A stretch of 64,000 nt of DNA from Clavibacter sp. B3I6. Its GTDB lineage: Bacteria > Actinomycetota > Actinomycetes > Actinomycetales > Microbacteriaceae. The stretch is from the NCBI RefSeq assembly GCF_030816895.1, contig NZ_JAUSYL010000001.1, positions 930,001 to 994,000 of the forward strand, in the 5' to 3' direction. Positions 55,607 to 64,000 of the stretch are shown in pieces (position 1 is the first letter of the stretch; the number at the start of each line of letters is the position of its first letter). Position numbers and translations under genes: made by a program. The notes beneath the pieces were generated by a model. It was given only the letters and a program-made list of their open reading frames with translations. It made no database searches and was not told where the DNA came from.

Positions 55607-58546
55607 CTACTGCTGCTGGCTCAGCTCGTACGCGCGCTGGACCGCCTCGGTGAACCGCTGATCCGCCTGCGCCGCGGCGACCAGGTCGCCGGACGCGTAC
55701 GCGGCCTGCCGCTCCTGGAGCGCCGTGTTGGCCGCGTCGAGCGCCGCCTGCACATCCTGCGCGGGAGCCGCGGGCGCGGTGGTCGGCGCGGGCGTCGGGG
55801 TGGTCCCGTCCTCGCCGTCGGTCGCGCCCTCGTCCGTGCCGCCGTCCGCGGGCGTCGTGGGCACGACGTCCTCGTCACCGGCGGTGGCGCCCGAGTCGCC
55901 CCCGAAGATGCTGTCGAGGGCCGCGTCCAGCGTGTCCTCGAACGCGATCTTGTCGCCGAACGCCACGAGCACCTTGCGGAGCAGCGGGTAGCTCGTGTCG
56001 CCCGTCGAGCGGACGTACACGGGCTGCACGTAGAGCAGTCCGCCGCCGACCGGGAGGGTCAGCAGGTTGCCGCGCACCACCGAGGTGCGGCCGCCGCGCT
56101 CCAGCAGGTTGAGCTGGTTCGCCACGTTCGTGTCGGAGTTGAAGTTGTTCTGGATCTGCGTCGGCGCCGGGATGGTGTCGTCGTTCGGCAGCGTCAGCAG
56201 GCGCAGCTTCCCGTAGTCCGACGCCTTCTCGCCCGCCGTGCTGCCCGCGTCCGAGTCGACCCCGAGGTAGCCCGTGAGCACGCTCCGGGCGGTGTCCTGC
56301 GTGGCCGGCGGGATGAAGGTCGAGTACAGCGAGAACCGCGGGGCGTCCTGACCGGGCATCTGCATGGTCAGGTAGTACGGCGGCTGGAGGCTCGTCGGCG
56401 TGCCCGCGTCCGTGGACTGGGTCGGGTCGTTCGGCGTGGTCCAGAGGTCCTGGTTCGAGTAGATCGAGCCGGGGTCCGTGACGTGGTACTTGCCGAGGAC
56501 GGCGCGCTGCACCTTGAACATGTCGGCCGGGAAGCGCAGGTGGCTCATGAGCTCGCCCGAGATGTCCGCGATCGGCTTGAGGGTCGAGGGGAACACCTTC
56601 TGCCAGGTCTTGAGGATCGGGTCCTCGGTGTCCCACGCGTAGAGCGTGACCTTGCCGTCGTACGCGTCGACCGTCGCCTTGACCGAGTTGCGGATGTAGT
56701 TGATCCGGTCCGTCGGCACGAGCGGCTGCGTCTGCTGCGAGTCCGCGATGAGGCGGCTCATGTCGTTGCGCTCCGAGTACGGGTACTGGTCGCTCGTCGT
56801 GTAGCCGTCGACGATCCACACCACGCGGCCGTCGACCACGCTGGGGTACGGGTCCTTGTCGACCGTGAGGTACGGCGCGACCTTGCCGACGCGCTCCGCC
56901 GGGTCGCGGTCGTAGAGGATCTGCGACTGGTCGTTGATCTGGTTGGCCAGGAAGATCTGCTCCGACTGGAACTTCAGCGCGTAGATGAGGCGCTTGAAGA
57001 CGTTGTCGACCTTCGGCCCGCCGTTGCCCTGGAACGTCGTGTACGTCTCGTCCGCGCCGTCCTCGCCGGACGGGTAGTCGAGCTCGACCTTGTCGCCGGA
57101 CTCGGGTCCGCCGACGATCGAGTAGTCGGGCGAGTTCTCGCCGAAGTACACGCGCGGCTCGAAGTCGCCGAGGTCGCCCGAGGCCGGGATGCCGGACTCG
57201 AGGAACACGGGCTGGCCGTCGGAGGTCCGCTGCGTGCCGTACGCCGCGACGAGGGAGTAGCCGTGCGTGTAGACGAGGTGCTGGTTGACCCACGACGTGC
57301 CCGTGTTGGTCGGGCTCAGCTCGCGGACCGCGACCACCGTGTCCTGCACGCGGCCGTCGATGTCGTACCGGTCGACGTCGAGGTTGTCGCCGAACTGGTA
57401 GTACTGCCGGAACTGCTGCAGCTGGCTGAACGCGTCGCCCACGACCGCGGGGTCGAGGATGCGGATGTTGGCCGTGGTGGCGGCGTCCTCGCGGAGCGCG
57501 CCGGGCGTGGTGTCCGTGGTCGCGTCGTAGGGGATCTCCTCGATGTCCGCCAGGCCGTAGGCCTCGCGCGTCGCCTCGATGTTGCGCTCGTAGAACTGCG
57601 CCTCGAGCGCGCGCTCGTTCGGCTCCACCTGGAAGCGCTGGACGATGGCCGGGTAGGCCGTGCCGATGAGGATGCTGGCCACGACGAGCCCCGCCGTGCC
57701 GATGATGGGCAGGCGCCAGCGGCCGATGGCCGCGGTGATGAGGAACAGCACCGCGACGACGGCCGCGATGCCCGCGAGGATCGTGCGGCCGGGGATGACC
57801 GCGTTCACGTCGGAGAACGCGGCACCGGTGAACAGGCCGCCGTTGGCCATGTTGACGACGGAGGAGTACTGGTCGAGCCAGATGCTGACGCCCTGGAGCA
57901 GGAAGTAGACGCCCGCCGTGATGGCGATCTGGATGCGCGAGCTCTTCGAGATCCGCACCTCGCGGCCGGTGAAGCGCACGGCGCCGTAGAGGTAGCTGGT
58001 GGCGAGCACGCCGAGCATCGAGATGATGACGACGGCCGAGGCGAAGCCGACGACCGCGTGGTAGAAGGGCAGCTCGAACATGTAGAACGAGGTGTCCAGC
58101 CCGAACTGCGGGTCCGTGTTCCCCGAGGGCGTGCGGTTCAGCCACAGCAGCGTGCGCTGCCAGCCGCTCGACGCGGAGACGCCGGCGAACAGGCCGAACA
58201 CCGCCGGGATCGCGAACATCGCGAGGCGCCGGAGCGGCTCGATGACCTGCTGGTAGCGGTCGAGCTGCGAGTTGAGCTTCGCGTACACCGGCCGGGAGCG
58301 GTAGGCCACCTGGATGCTGAAGAACACCGGGATCGCCATGGCGAGGAACCCGATGAGGAACAGCGCGATGCCCGCGCCCCACTGCGTGAGCAGCACTCCC
58401 AGGTAGCCCAGCTGGTCGTACCAGAGGACGTCGGCGTAGAAGCCGGCGAAGATGAAGAACGCGATCACGAGCGCGGCGATGATGGCCGCCGTGATGGCGA
58501 GGGGGGCTCGGCTCCGTCTGGCGGGCCGGGCGGATGTGCTTGTCAC
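55607..58546 (-). CDS. UPF0182 family large membrane protein
   Basis: A 979-residue protein. About seven membrane segments occupy the first 310 residues (FAGFYADVLWYDQLGYLGVL is the family hallmark), followed by a large extracytoplasmic domain (QVEPNERALEAQFYERNIEATREAYGL ...) and a Pro/Thr/Asp-rich linker before a short C-terminal coiled stretch. This is the relative of M. tuberculosis Rv3193c; function unknown. It starts at a GTG behind GAGGCAC; TAGGAT (58587-58582, minus) may be its -10. It follows the Lon-like protease gene in the same direction, as in mycobacteria. Confidence 0.92.
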   Translation of the reverse strand: MTSTSARPARRSRAPLAITAAIIAALVIAFFIFAGFYADVLWYDQLGYLGVLLTQWGAGIALFLIGFLAMAIPVFFSIQVAYRSRPVYAKLNSQLDRYQQVIEPLRRLAMFAIPAVFGLFAGVSASSGWQRTLLWLNRTPSGNTDPQFGLDTSFYMFELPFYHAVVGFASAVVIISMLGVLATSYLYGAVRFTGREVRISKSSRIQIAITAGVYFLLQGVSIWLDQYSSVVNMANGGLFTGAAFSDVNAVIPGRTILAGIAAVVAVLFLITAAIGRWRLPIIGTAGLVVASILIGTAYPAIVQRFQVEPNERALEAQFYERNIEATREAYGLADIEEIPYDATTDTTPGALREDAATTANIRILDPAVVGDAFSQLQQFRQYYQFGDNLDVDRYDIDGRVQDTVVAVRELSPTNTGTSWVNQHLVYTHGYSLVAAYGTQRTSDGQPVFLESGIPASGDLGDFEPRVYFGENSPDYSIVGGPESGDKVELDYPSGEDGADETYTTFQGNGGPKVDNVFKRLIYALKFQSEQIFLANQINDQSQILYDRDPAERVGKVAPYLTVDKDPYPSVVDGRVVWIVDGYTTSDQYPYSERNDMSRLIADSQQTQPLVPTDRINYIRNSVKATVDAYDGKVTLYAWDTEDPILKTWQKVFPSTLKPIADISGELMSHLRFPADMFKVQRAVLGKYHVTDPGSIYSNQDLWTTPNDPTQSTDAGTPTSLQPPYYLTMQMPGQDAPRFSLYSTFIPPATQDTARSVLTGYLGVDSDAGSTAGEKASDYGKLRLLTLPNDDTIPAPTQIQNNFNSDTNVANQLNLLERGGRTSVVRGNLLTLPVGGGLLYVQPVYVRSTGDTSYPLLRKVLVAFGDKIAFEDTLDAALDSIFGGDSGATAGDEDVVPTTPADGGTDEGATDGEDGTTPTPAPTTAPAAPAQDVQAALDAANTALQERQAAYASGDLVAAAQADQRFTEAVQRAYELSQQQ

Positions 58547-58684
58547 GTGTGTGCCTCAGAGTCGGGGACAGCGGAGTCCTCATCCTAGGCGGGCACCTTG
58601 CCAGGGACCTGCGAGGGTCCGGGTGCCCCGACCGGGTGAGGGGACCCTCTCGTCCGGGGCCCGCCGATCCTCCGCGGGCGCGCG

Positions 58685-59777
58685 TCAGCAGGTCGGCAGC
58701 GCGTCCTGGTCGCCGCCGGAGGAGACCGCCCCGAGCGCCGCGAGCGCGTCGTCGAGGGTCGACACGGCGAACACCCGGAGGCCGTCGGGGACGTGGCCGC
58801 GTACCTCGCCGCAGTTGTCGGCCGGGGCGAGGAAGTACTCGGCCCCCGCGCGGTCGGCGCCCACGAGCTTCTGCCGGATCCCGCCGATGGGGCCGACCGT
58901 GCCGCCCGCGTCGATGGTGCCGGTGCCCGCGATGGCCTTCCCGCCGGTGAGCGAGCCCTCCTCGAGCTTGTCCATGATCCCGAGCGCGAACATCATGCCG
59001 GCGCTCGGTCCGCCGACGTCGTCGAGCTGGATGTCGACCTCGAACGGGAACTGGTAGGACGTGGAGGTGACGACGCCGATGACCGGGCGCCCCTCGCGCT
59101 CGGCGGGCGTGACCTCGGCCGTGGTCTCCTGGCCGTCGCGCGTGATCCCGAACGACAGCGGCGTCGTCGTGCCGGCCGCCGCGACCCGCGCCTGCAGGTC
59201 GGCGAGGTCGACCAGGGCGGTGCCGTCGACGGTGCGGATCGCGTCGCCCGTGCGCAGGGGTCCGTCGGCGGGCGACCCCGCGAGGACGCTCTGCACCTGC
59301 AGCGTGCGCGGCACGTCGATCCCGAGCTCCGTGAGGGCGGCGGCGACGGCGTCCTGCTGGGAGTCCGTCATCTGCACCTGGTTCTGGGCGTCGCGCTCCT
59401 CGGCGGTCTGGTCGGCCGGGAACACCGCCTCCATGGGGACGACGCTGCGGCTCGGGTCGAGCCACGCGGAGACGACCGAGTACCAGTCCGGGCGCTGGGC
59501 GGGGGTTCCCGACGACGCTGACGGTGAGCATGTCGAGCCGCCCGTCGGTCGGGTACGTCGGCTGGTCCGGGATGGAGATGAGGGGCCGGTCCGTGCCCTC
59601 GTGGTCGCTCGTGCCGAGCGTGTCGAAGACGGGGCCGGGCTGCTCGATGACGTACGGGGACGGCAGGAGGCCGAGCGCGAGGGCGAGCACGGCACCCGAT
59701 CCGGCGAGCGCGCGGCCGACGCGACGGCGGCGCGACGGCCGGGGCGCGCGGGGGGCGTGCTGGGCGAACAGGCTCAT
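58685..59777 (-). pseudogene. PDZ/Lon-like membrane protease gene with a one-base frameshift
   Basis: The N-terminus (ATG 59777, RBS GAGGA) carries a membrane anchor (ALAGSGAVLALALGLLPSPYVIEQPGPVFDTLG) and reads to DMLTVSVVGNP. There the G-run at 59501-59505 (CCCCC on this strand) has one base too many; the protein continues one frame over as AQRPDWYSVVSAWLDPSRSV to the stop at 58685. Downstream are a PDZ domain (VLAGSPADGPLRTGDAIRTVDG) and an S16 protease domain with Ser in DVGGPSAGMMFAL and Lys in GGIRQKLVGA. Repaired, it is a 363-residue YlbL/Rv3194c-type protease. Error or real mutation cannot be decided here. Confidence 0.82.
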
Positions 59778-59989
59778 CCGGGGTCCTCGCGGTCGGGTGG
59801 CGCGACGGGCCGGGATGCGGCCGCCGGGCGGGTGACGGGCGGCCCGCGGGCCGCTGTTCGCGGCGGGCGGAAGCCGCGACGGCCCAGCCTAGGCGAATGC
59901 GGATGGGTTTCCCGTGGGCGCGGGCTAGCGTGGTTCCACCGCCCGCGGCACCGCGGTCCGGCCCCTCCAGACCCACCGGGAGACCCTCC

Positions 59990-61405
59990 ATGGCCGACGA
60001 GCCCACCCCGAATCCCGAGGACGAGTTCCGTCGCATGCTGGAGCGCTTCCTCGGCGCCGACGGGCAGATCGACCCGGACAAGCTCGCGGGCGCCGCGGGC
60101 CTCCCGCAGGACCCGGAGATGGTCCGCCAGCTCCTCGCGCAGCTGCAGGGAGCGCTCCGCAGCACGGGCGACGGCGTCGACTGGAAGGTCGCCCGCGAGG
60201 GTGCGAGGCAGCTGGCCGCGGCCGAGCAGACCCAGGTCACGCCCGCATCCTCCGCGCCCCTCGACCAGGCCTTCCAGGTCGCGGCGCTCTGGCTCGACGA
60301 GGTCACGTACGTCAGCCAGCTCACGGTCTCGCCGCGCCTCATCACCCGCGCGCAGTGGACCGAGCTCACCATGCCCGTCTGGACGCAGCTCGCCGAGCCC
60401 GTGGCCCTCAGCATCGCCGACTCGCTCACCGAGGTGCTCCAGCAGAACGCCCCCGAGGAGATGCAGGGCATGGTCGCCGGCGCCGGCCGCATGATGCGGA
60501 ACCTCGGCGGCACGCTCTTCGCGATGCAGCTCGGCCAGGTGGTCGGGCAGCTGTCCACCGAGGTCGTCTCGGGCGGCGACGTCGGCATCCCGCTCCTCGA
60601 CGACCAGCAGGCCGCGCTCCTGCCGCAGAACGTGGCGGCGTTCGGATCCGGCCTCGACGTCCCCGAGGACCAGGTGCAGATCTACCTCGCCGTCCGCGAG
60701 CTCGCCCACGCCCGGCTGTTCCGCCACGCCCGCTGGCTGCGGCTGCAGCTCATCACCTCCATCACGGAGTTCGCGAAGGGCGTGCACATCGACACCGAGC
60801 GGCTCGAGTCGCTCGCCGAGGGCTTCGACCCGTCGAATCCCGAGGAGCTCCGCCAGGCCATGGTCGACGGATCCCTCATCCCGCCGAAGACCGACGCGCA
60901 GCTCGCGGCGCTCGCCCGGCTCGAGACCATGCTCGCGCTCATCGAGGGCTGGGTGGACGTCGTCACGGCGGCCGCCACCGTGCGCCTCCCGCGCGCGTCG
61001 GCCATCGCCGAGACCGTCCGCCGCCGACGCGCCACGGGCGGACCCGCCGAGTCCGCCTTCGCCACGCTCGTGGGCCTCGAGCTCCGGCCCCGCCGCCTCC
61101 GCGAGGCCGCGGCCATGTGGCAGGCCGTGTCCGACGGCGTCGGCGCCGAGCAGCGCGACGCCCTGTGGTCGCACCCCGACGTGCTGCCCACCTCCGAGGA
61201 CATCGACGCCCCGCACGCGCTCGTCGCGCGGCTCACGCAGGGCGAGCCCGAGCCCGACGAGGTCGACCAGGCCCTCGAGGACCTGCTGAGCGGATCCGAC
61301 GCCGGTCGTCCCGTGGAGGACGGCCAGGGCCGGGCGACCGAGCCCGGTGAGCCGACCGACGAGGGGACCGGCGACGACCGGGGCGAGGACCCGCGTCCGG
61401 TCTGA
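59990..61405 (+). CDS. DUF2342 zinc-metalloprotease-like protein
   Basis: A 471-residue protein of the family annotated as putative hydrolase or coenzyme F420-associated protein, relative of M. tuberculosis Rv3195. AVRELAHARLFRHARWLRLQL is the conserved helix; it resembles an HExxH-type site but lacks the exact motif, so protease activity is uncertain. A Gly/Asp/Glu-rich acidic tail follows residue 430. RBS CGGGAGA before the ATG; TAGCGT (59926-59931) is the likely -10. A hairpin follows the gene. Confidence 0.88.
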   Translation: MADEPTPNPEDEFRRMLERFLGADGQIDPDKLAGAAGLPQDPEMVRQLLAQLQGALRSTGDGVDWKVAREGARQLAAAEQTQVTPASSAPLDQAFQVAALWLDEVTYVSQLTVSPRLITRAQWTELTMPVWTQLAEPVALSIADSLTEVLQQNAPEEMQGMVAGAGRMMRNLGGTLFAMQLGQVVGQLSTEVVSGGDVGIPLLDDQQAALLPQNVAAFGSGLDVPEDQVQIYLAVRELAHARLFRHARWLRLQLITSITEFAKGVHIDTERLESLAEGFDPSNPEELRQAMVDGSLIPPKTDAQLAALARLETMLALIEGWVDVVTAAATVRLPRASAIAETVRRRRATGGPAESAFATLVGLELRPRRLREAAAMWQAVSDGVGAEQRDALWSHPDVLPTSEDIDAPHALVARLTQGEPEPDEVDQALEDLLSGSDAGRPVEDGQGRATEPGEPTDEGTGDDRGEDPRPV

Positions 61406-61429
61406 CCCGCGTCCCGCACCATCGCCGGG

Positions 61430-61457
61430 GGCCGGCGCCGCACCCGCGGCGCCGGCC
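61430..61457 (+). terminator. GC hairpin after the DUF2342 gene
   Basis: Perfect 12-bp arms (61430-61441, 61446-61457), 4-nt loop, 25 nt after the stop. A 12-bp perfect palindrome CCCGCATGCGGG follows at once (61459-61470) and could be an operator for the next gene. Confidence 0.6.
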
Positions 61458-61561
61458 TCCCGCATGCGGGCCCCGTGCGCCGGACCTCCCGGGACCGGCA
61501 CCGCGGCGGACCTGTGGACGCGCGCCGCGCGGACGGCGCCGGTCGGGCACCCTCCGCGCCC

Positions 61562-62500
61562 ATGGCCATCCGACTCGATCCCCGTCTCCCGCTCGTCTGG
61601 CGCACACCGGACTCCCTCCAGCTCGGCGTCGACCGCCCGCCCGTGGTGCTCACGGCCGTGTCGCGGCTCGACGAGCGCCTCCTCGACGCGCTGCGCCACG
61701 GCATCAGCCGCGGCGGGCTCGACATGATCGCGGCGACCGAGGGGGCGACGCCCGCCCAGGTCACGCAGCTGCTCGACCTGGTGCGGCCGGCGCTCCTCCC
61801 GCCCCGCGAGCCCGTGGCCTCGGTGACCCCGGCGACGGAGCAGCCGCCGCAGGACGAGCGCGCACCCCTCCCCCGGTCGCCGCGCCGCGGGCCCGTCGCC
61901 GTGCTGGGCGGCGGCCCGACGGCCGAGCGCATCGCGGACGCCCTGGCCCGCGCCGGGCACGACGTGCGGATGCGGCGCCTCGCCGACGACGCGGATCCGC
62001 ACGCGGCCCTCGCCGTCCTCGTCGCGCACTTCGCCATCGCCCCGGCCGTCTACGGGCGCTGGGCCCGGGAGGACGTGCCGCACCTGCCGGTGGTGATCGG
62101 CGACCGGCACGCGGCGGTCGGGCCGCTCGTCGAGCCGGGCCGCACGGCGTGCTGCTACTGCCTGGATCTCCATCGCGTCGACGCGGATCCCGCGTGGCCC
62201 GCCATCGCGACGCAGCTGCTCGGCCGCGACAGCGGATCCGAGGCGGGACTCGCGCCCGCCGAGCTCGCGGGCCTCGCCGCCCGGCCCGCCCACGTCCTCG
62301 TCAGCACGGGCGGCAACGCGCTCGCCTCGCACCAGGCGGTGCTCGACGTGCGCACGGGGCGCGTCACGCGCCGCGCGTCGCGCCCCCACCCGCGATGCGG
62401 GTGTCGAGCTCTGCCAGGAACCGCGACGGCTCCCGCTGACCCGACCGCTGCGGTCCGCTCCGGCTCCAGGAGAGCCGCAGCCCGGATCGGGCGCGCGTGA
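61562..62500 (+). CDS. ThiF/E1-like zinc protein, relative of Rv3196 (TOMM leader-binding-like)
   Basis: A 312-residue protein. Residues 1-100 form an RRE-like N-terminal part (IRLDPRLPLVWRTPDSLQLG). A Rossmann-like core follows (GPVAVLGGGPTAERIADALAR). PGRTACCYCLDLHR and HPRCGCR supply the CxxC and CxC pairs of the zinc site seen in ocin-ThiF-like proteins, which pair with YcaO cyclodehydratases. No YcaO or precursor peptide is in the window. The last 137 bp overlap the end of the convergent helicase gene, and the second cysteine pair lies within that overlap. No catalytic E1 function can be claimed. Confidence 0.78.
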   Translation: MAIRLDPRLPLVWRTPDSLQLGVDRPPVVLTAVSRLDERLLDALRHGISRGGLDMIAATEGATPAQVTQLLDLVRPALLPPREPVASVTPATEQPPQDERAPLPRSPRRGPVAVLGGGPTAERIADALARAGHDVRMRRLADDADPHAALAVLVAHFAIAPAVYGRWAREDVPHLPVVIGDRHAAVGPLVEPGRTACCYCLDLHRVDADPAWPAIATQLLGRDSGSEAGLAPAELAGLAARPAHVLVSTGGNALASHQAVLDVRTGRVTRRASRPHPRCGCRALPGTATAPADPTAAVRSGSRRAAARIGRA

Positions 62501-64000
62501 TCCCCACGTAGAGGAGGCGCCGCTCCTCGTCCACGGCCTCGAGCGTCTGCGCGTAGCTGATCGGCACCAGCCCCTCGCTGAGCCCCATCAGGTACACGTG
62601 CTCCCACTCGAGGCCCTTGGCGGAGTGCAGCGTCGCGAGCGTGACGGCGGAGACGGTCGGCTCGTGCTGCCCGGCCTGGCGCTCGAGCAGCTCGTCGGTG
62701 AAGGCGCGGAACGTGCTGCCCGCGGGCATGCGCTCCGCGAGGCCCATGATCGCGTCGAGGGATTCCCAGCGGTCGCGCACGGCGCCCGGCTGCTCGGGCG
62801 GCTGCTGGCTCCAGCCGAGGCCGCGGAGCACGTCGCTCACCGACTTGAAGAGGGGCTCGCCGGAGATCGAGACGGAGGCGCCGCGGAGCGCGAGGAGCGC
62901 CTGCTTGATCTCCGGCCGGTCGAAGAAGCGCTGGGATCCGCGCACCTGGTAGCTCACGCCCGCGTCACCGAGCGCCTGCTCGAGCACGGCCGACTGGCCG
63001 TTCATCCGGTACAGCACCGCGATGTCCTCGGGCGCGATGCCGGAGGCGATCTGCTGCGCGACGGCCCCCGCGATCGCCCGCGCCTCCGCGCCGTCGGACG
63101 GGAACGCGCTCACCTGGGGCGCGCGGAAGCCCTCGCCGCGACCGGGCACGGCGGCGGATCCGCGCCCCGAGCGGACGGCGCCCGTGCCGTCGCCGTCGGG
63201 GTCCGCGTCCGCCGAGACGAGCGTGAGGGCCCCCGGGCGGCCGCGCATCAGCCGGTTCGCGGCCTCCGTGATGCCGGACGTCGACCGGTAGTTCCGCTCC
63301 AGCCGCACCACGGTCGCCTCGGGGAAGCGCGACGCGAAGTCGAGGAGGTAGGCGCTCTTCGCGCCCGCGAACGAGTAGATGGTCTGGCTGGCGTCGCCGA
63401 CCACGCAGAGGTCGCGGCGGTCGCCCATCCAGAGGTCGAGGATCGTCTGCTGCAGCGGCGAGACGTCCTGGTACTCGTCGACCACGAAGAAGCGGTACTG
63501 CTCGCGCACCTGCTGCGCGACCCACGGCTCCGCCTCGATCATGCCGGCCGTCGCGAGCAGCACGTCCTCGAAGTCGAGCTGGCGGCGCTGGTCCTTGATG
63601 TCCTCGTAGGCCTGGAGGAGCGCGACGGCCTGGTCGGGGTCGAGCTTCGGCGGCAGCGTGCGGGTGGTGCGCGCGGCGAGCCCGTACTGCTCGATCGAGA
63701 TCATCGAGACCTTGCGCCACTCGACCTCGGCGGCCATGTCGCGGAGGGCCGCCGTGTCGAGGCGGAGGCGGAGGGACTCGGCGGCGTGGCCGAGCATCCG
63801 CCCCTTGCTCTCGATGAGTCGGGGCATGGTGCCGCCGACCACCTGCGGCCAGAAGAAGTTGAGCTGCTTGAGGGCGGCGGCGTGGAACGTGCGGGCGGCG
63901 ACGGGTCCCGCGCCGAGCTCCCGCAGGCGTCCGCGCAGCTCCGCCGCGGCGCGCGAGGTGAAGGTCAGCGCCATCACCCGATTGGGCGGGTAGACGCCCG
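62364..64000 (-). CDS. UvrD/Rep-type DNA helicase, 5' part missing
   Basis: 545 codons are inside the window; the N-terminus with Walker A lies beyond the right edge (the frame continues upstream of the internal ATG at 63977 as YPPNRVMALTFTSRAAAEL, motif Ia). Motif II is FFVVDEYQDVSPLQQ, motif III CVVGDASQTIYSFAG, motif IV RLERNYRS, motif V TLHSAKGLEWEHVYLMG, motif VI RRLLYVGITRA. The C-terminus stops after PSRFLAEL, so no HRDC domain is present, unlike mycobacterial UvrD2, whose position in the neighbourhood it takes. It unwinds DNA in repair. It overlaps the preceding plus-strand gene tail to tail by 137 bp. Confidence 0.93.
   Translation of the reverse strand, partial: GVYPPNRVMALTFTSRAAAELRGRLRELGAGPVAARTFHAAALKQLNFFWPQVVGGTMPRLIESKGRMLGHAAESLRLRLDTAALRDMAAEVEWRKVSMISIEQYGLAARTTRTLPPKLDPDQAVALLQAYEDIKDQRRQLDFEDVLLATAGMIEAEPWVAQQVREQYRFFVVDEYQDVSPLQQTILDLWMGDRRDLCVVGDASQTIYSFAGAKSAYLLDFASRFPEATVVRLERNYRSTSGITEAANRLMRGRPGALTLVSADADPDGDGTGAVRSGRGSAAVPGRGEGFRAPQVSAFPSDGAEARAIAGAVAQQIASGIAPEDIAVLYRMNGQSAVLEQALGDAGVSYQVRGSQRFFDRPEIKQALLALRGASVSISGEPLFKSVSDVLRGLGWSQQPPEQPGAVRDRWESLDAIMGLAERMPAGSTFRAFTDELLERQAGQHEPTVSAVTLATLHSAKGLEWEHVYLMGLSEGLVPISYAQTLEAVDEERRLLYVGITRARSGLRLSWSRSGPQRSGQREPSRFLAELDTRIAGGGATRGA

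Noticed and set aside
54636..59777. A whiB7 gene expected from mycobacterial synteny
   Set aside because: No short frame with the four-cysteine WhiB motif is seen between the ABC1 kinase and the helicase.
61459..61470. Origin or dif-like site at the CCCGCATGCGGG palindrome
   Set aside because: Too short and GC-rich, with no DnaA boxes or dif core; listed only as possible operator.

Overview
The window is GC-rich actinobacterial chromosome, most likely from the Microbacteriaceae and probably Clavibacter or a close relative. That call is an inference from base composition, codon use, mycothiol-type thiol chemistry (a one-cysteine NGGKSQ ArsC), a CmtR-type metal sensor, a HemD/winged-helix NnaR-like regulator and many leaderless promoters. 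No insertion sequence, integrase, phage gene, plasmid gene or CRISPR array was seen. One tRNA gene (initiator tRNA-fMet) is present. It looks like core and lightly accessory chromosome.

Layout. 1-2865: the end of a two-component/ABC export locus (NarL-type histidine kinase cut by the left edge, permease, ATPase). 2997-13977: mixed single genes: DUF418 membrane protein, PRISE-type SDR, small acidic protein, DUF1801 protein, DUF3137-like membrane protein, DUF4190/Ltp-repeat protein, MFS/LysR divergent pair, an MhqO/MhqD-like dioxygenase-esterase pair and a Na+/H+ antiporter. 14023-28685: a complete nitrate/nitrite assimilation and cofactor block: mobA, DUF6457, moeA (molybdenum cofactor) to the right; nasB, nasC, narK and a NirD-CbiX fusion to the left; nirB, cobA, an nnaR-like gene and a small ORF to the right. 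28778-44923: DUF2243/CtaG pair, DUF2510-PASTA protein, XRE-cupin regulator with divergent His-rich methyltransferase, DEAD-box helicase, and several regulator/enzyme pairs (XRE/SDR, TetR/DHA2 MFS, TetR/esterase, arsC, cmtR-CDF exporter). 44960-50226: a large secreted esterase with six Ig-like repeats, DUF3817, YitT and a siderophore-interacting flavoprotein. 50310-52053: lipB-lipA. 52181-64000: PadR-ABC1 kinase pair, peroxiredoxin, tRNA-fMet, then a block resembling the Mycobacterium tuberculosis Rv3193c-Rv3198c neighbourhood (UPF0182, PDZ/Lon-like protease, DUF2342, ThiF-like zinc protein, UvrD-type helicase running off the right edge).

How the nitrogen block works together. NarK imports nitrate. 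NasC (molybdopterin, Fe-S) with electron-transfer subunit NasB reduces it to nitrite. NirB with the NirD domain reduces nitrite to ammonium. NirB needs siroheme, for which CobA makes precorrin-2 and the CbiX domain inserts iron. MobA and MoeA build the molybdenum cofactor for NasC. Three promoters that serve these genes share one architecture: 5-mers ending in AC on an 11-bp period, the last being GAAAC, then exactly 10 nt, then a TANCGT -10 element. The AC-n9-AC periodicity is that of GlnR sites, so the block is probably one GlnR (with NnaR) regulon.

Two genes (DUF6457 at about 15006 and the Lon-like protease at about 59503) carry single-base frameshifts in C/G runs. Both reading frames are otherwise intact, so base-calling error is as likely as real inactivation. 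A second global theme is leaderless transcription: at least nine genes have a TANNNT hexamer whose first base lies exactly 12-13 nt before the start codon.
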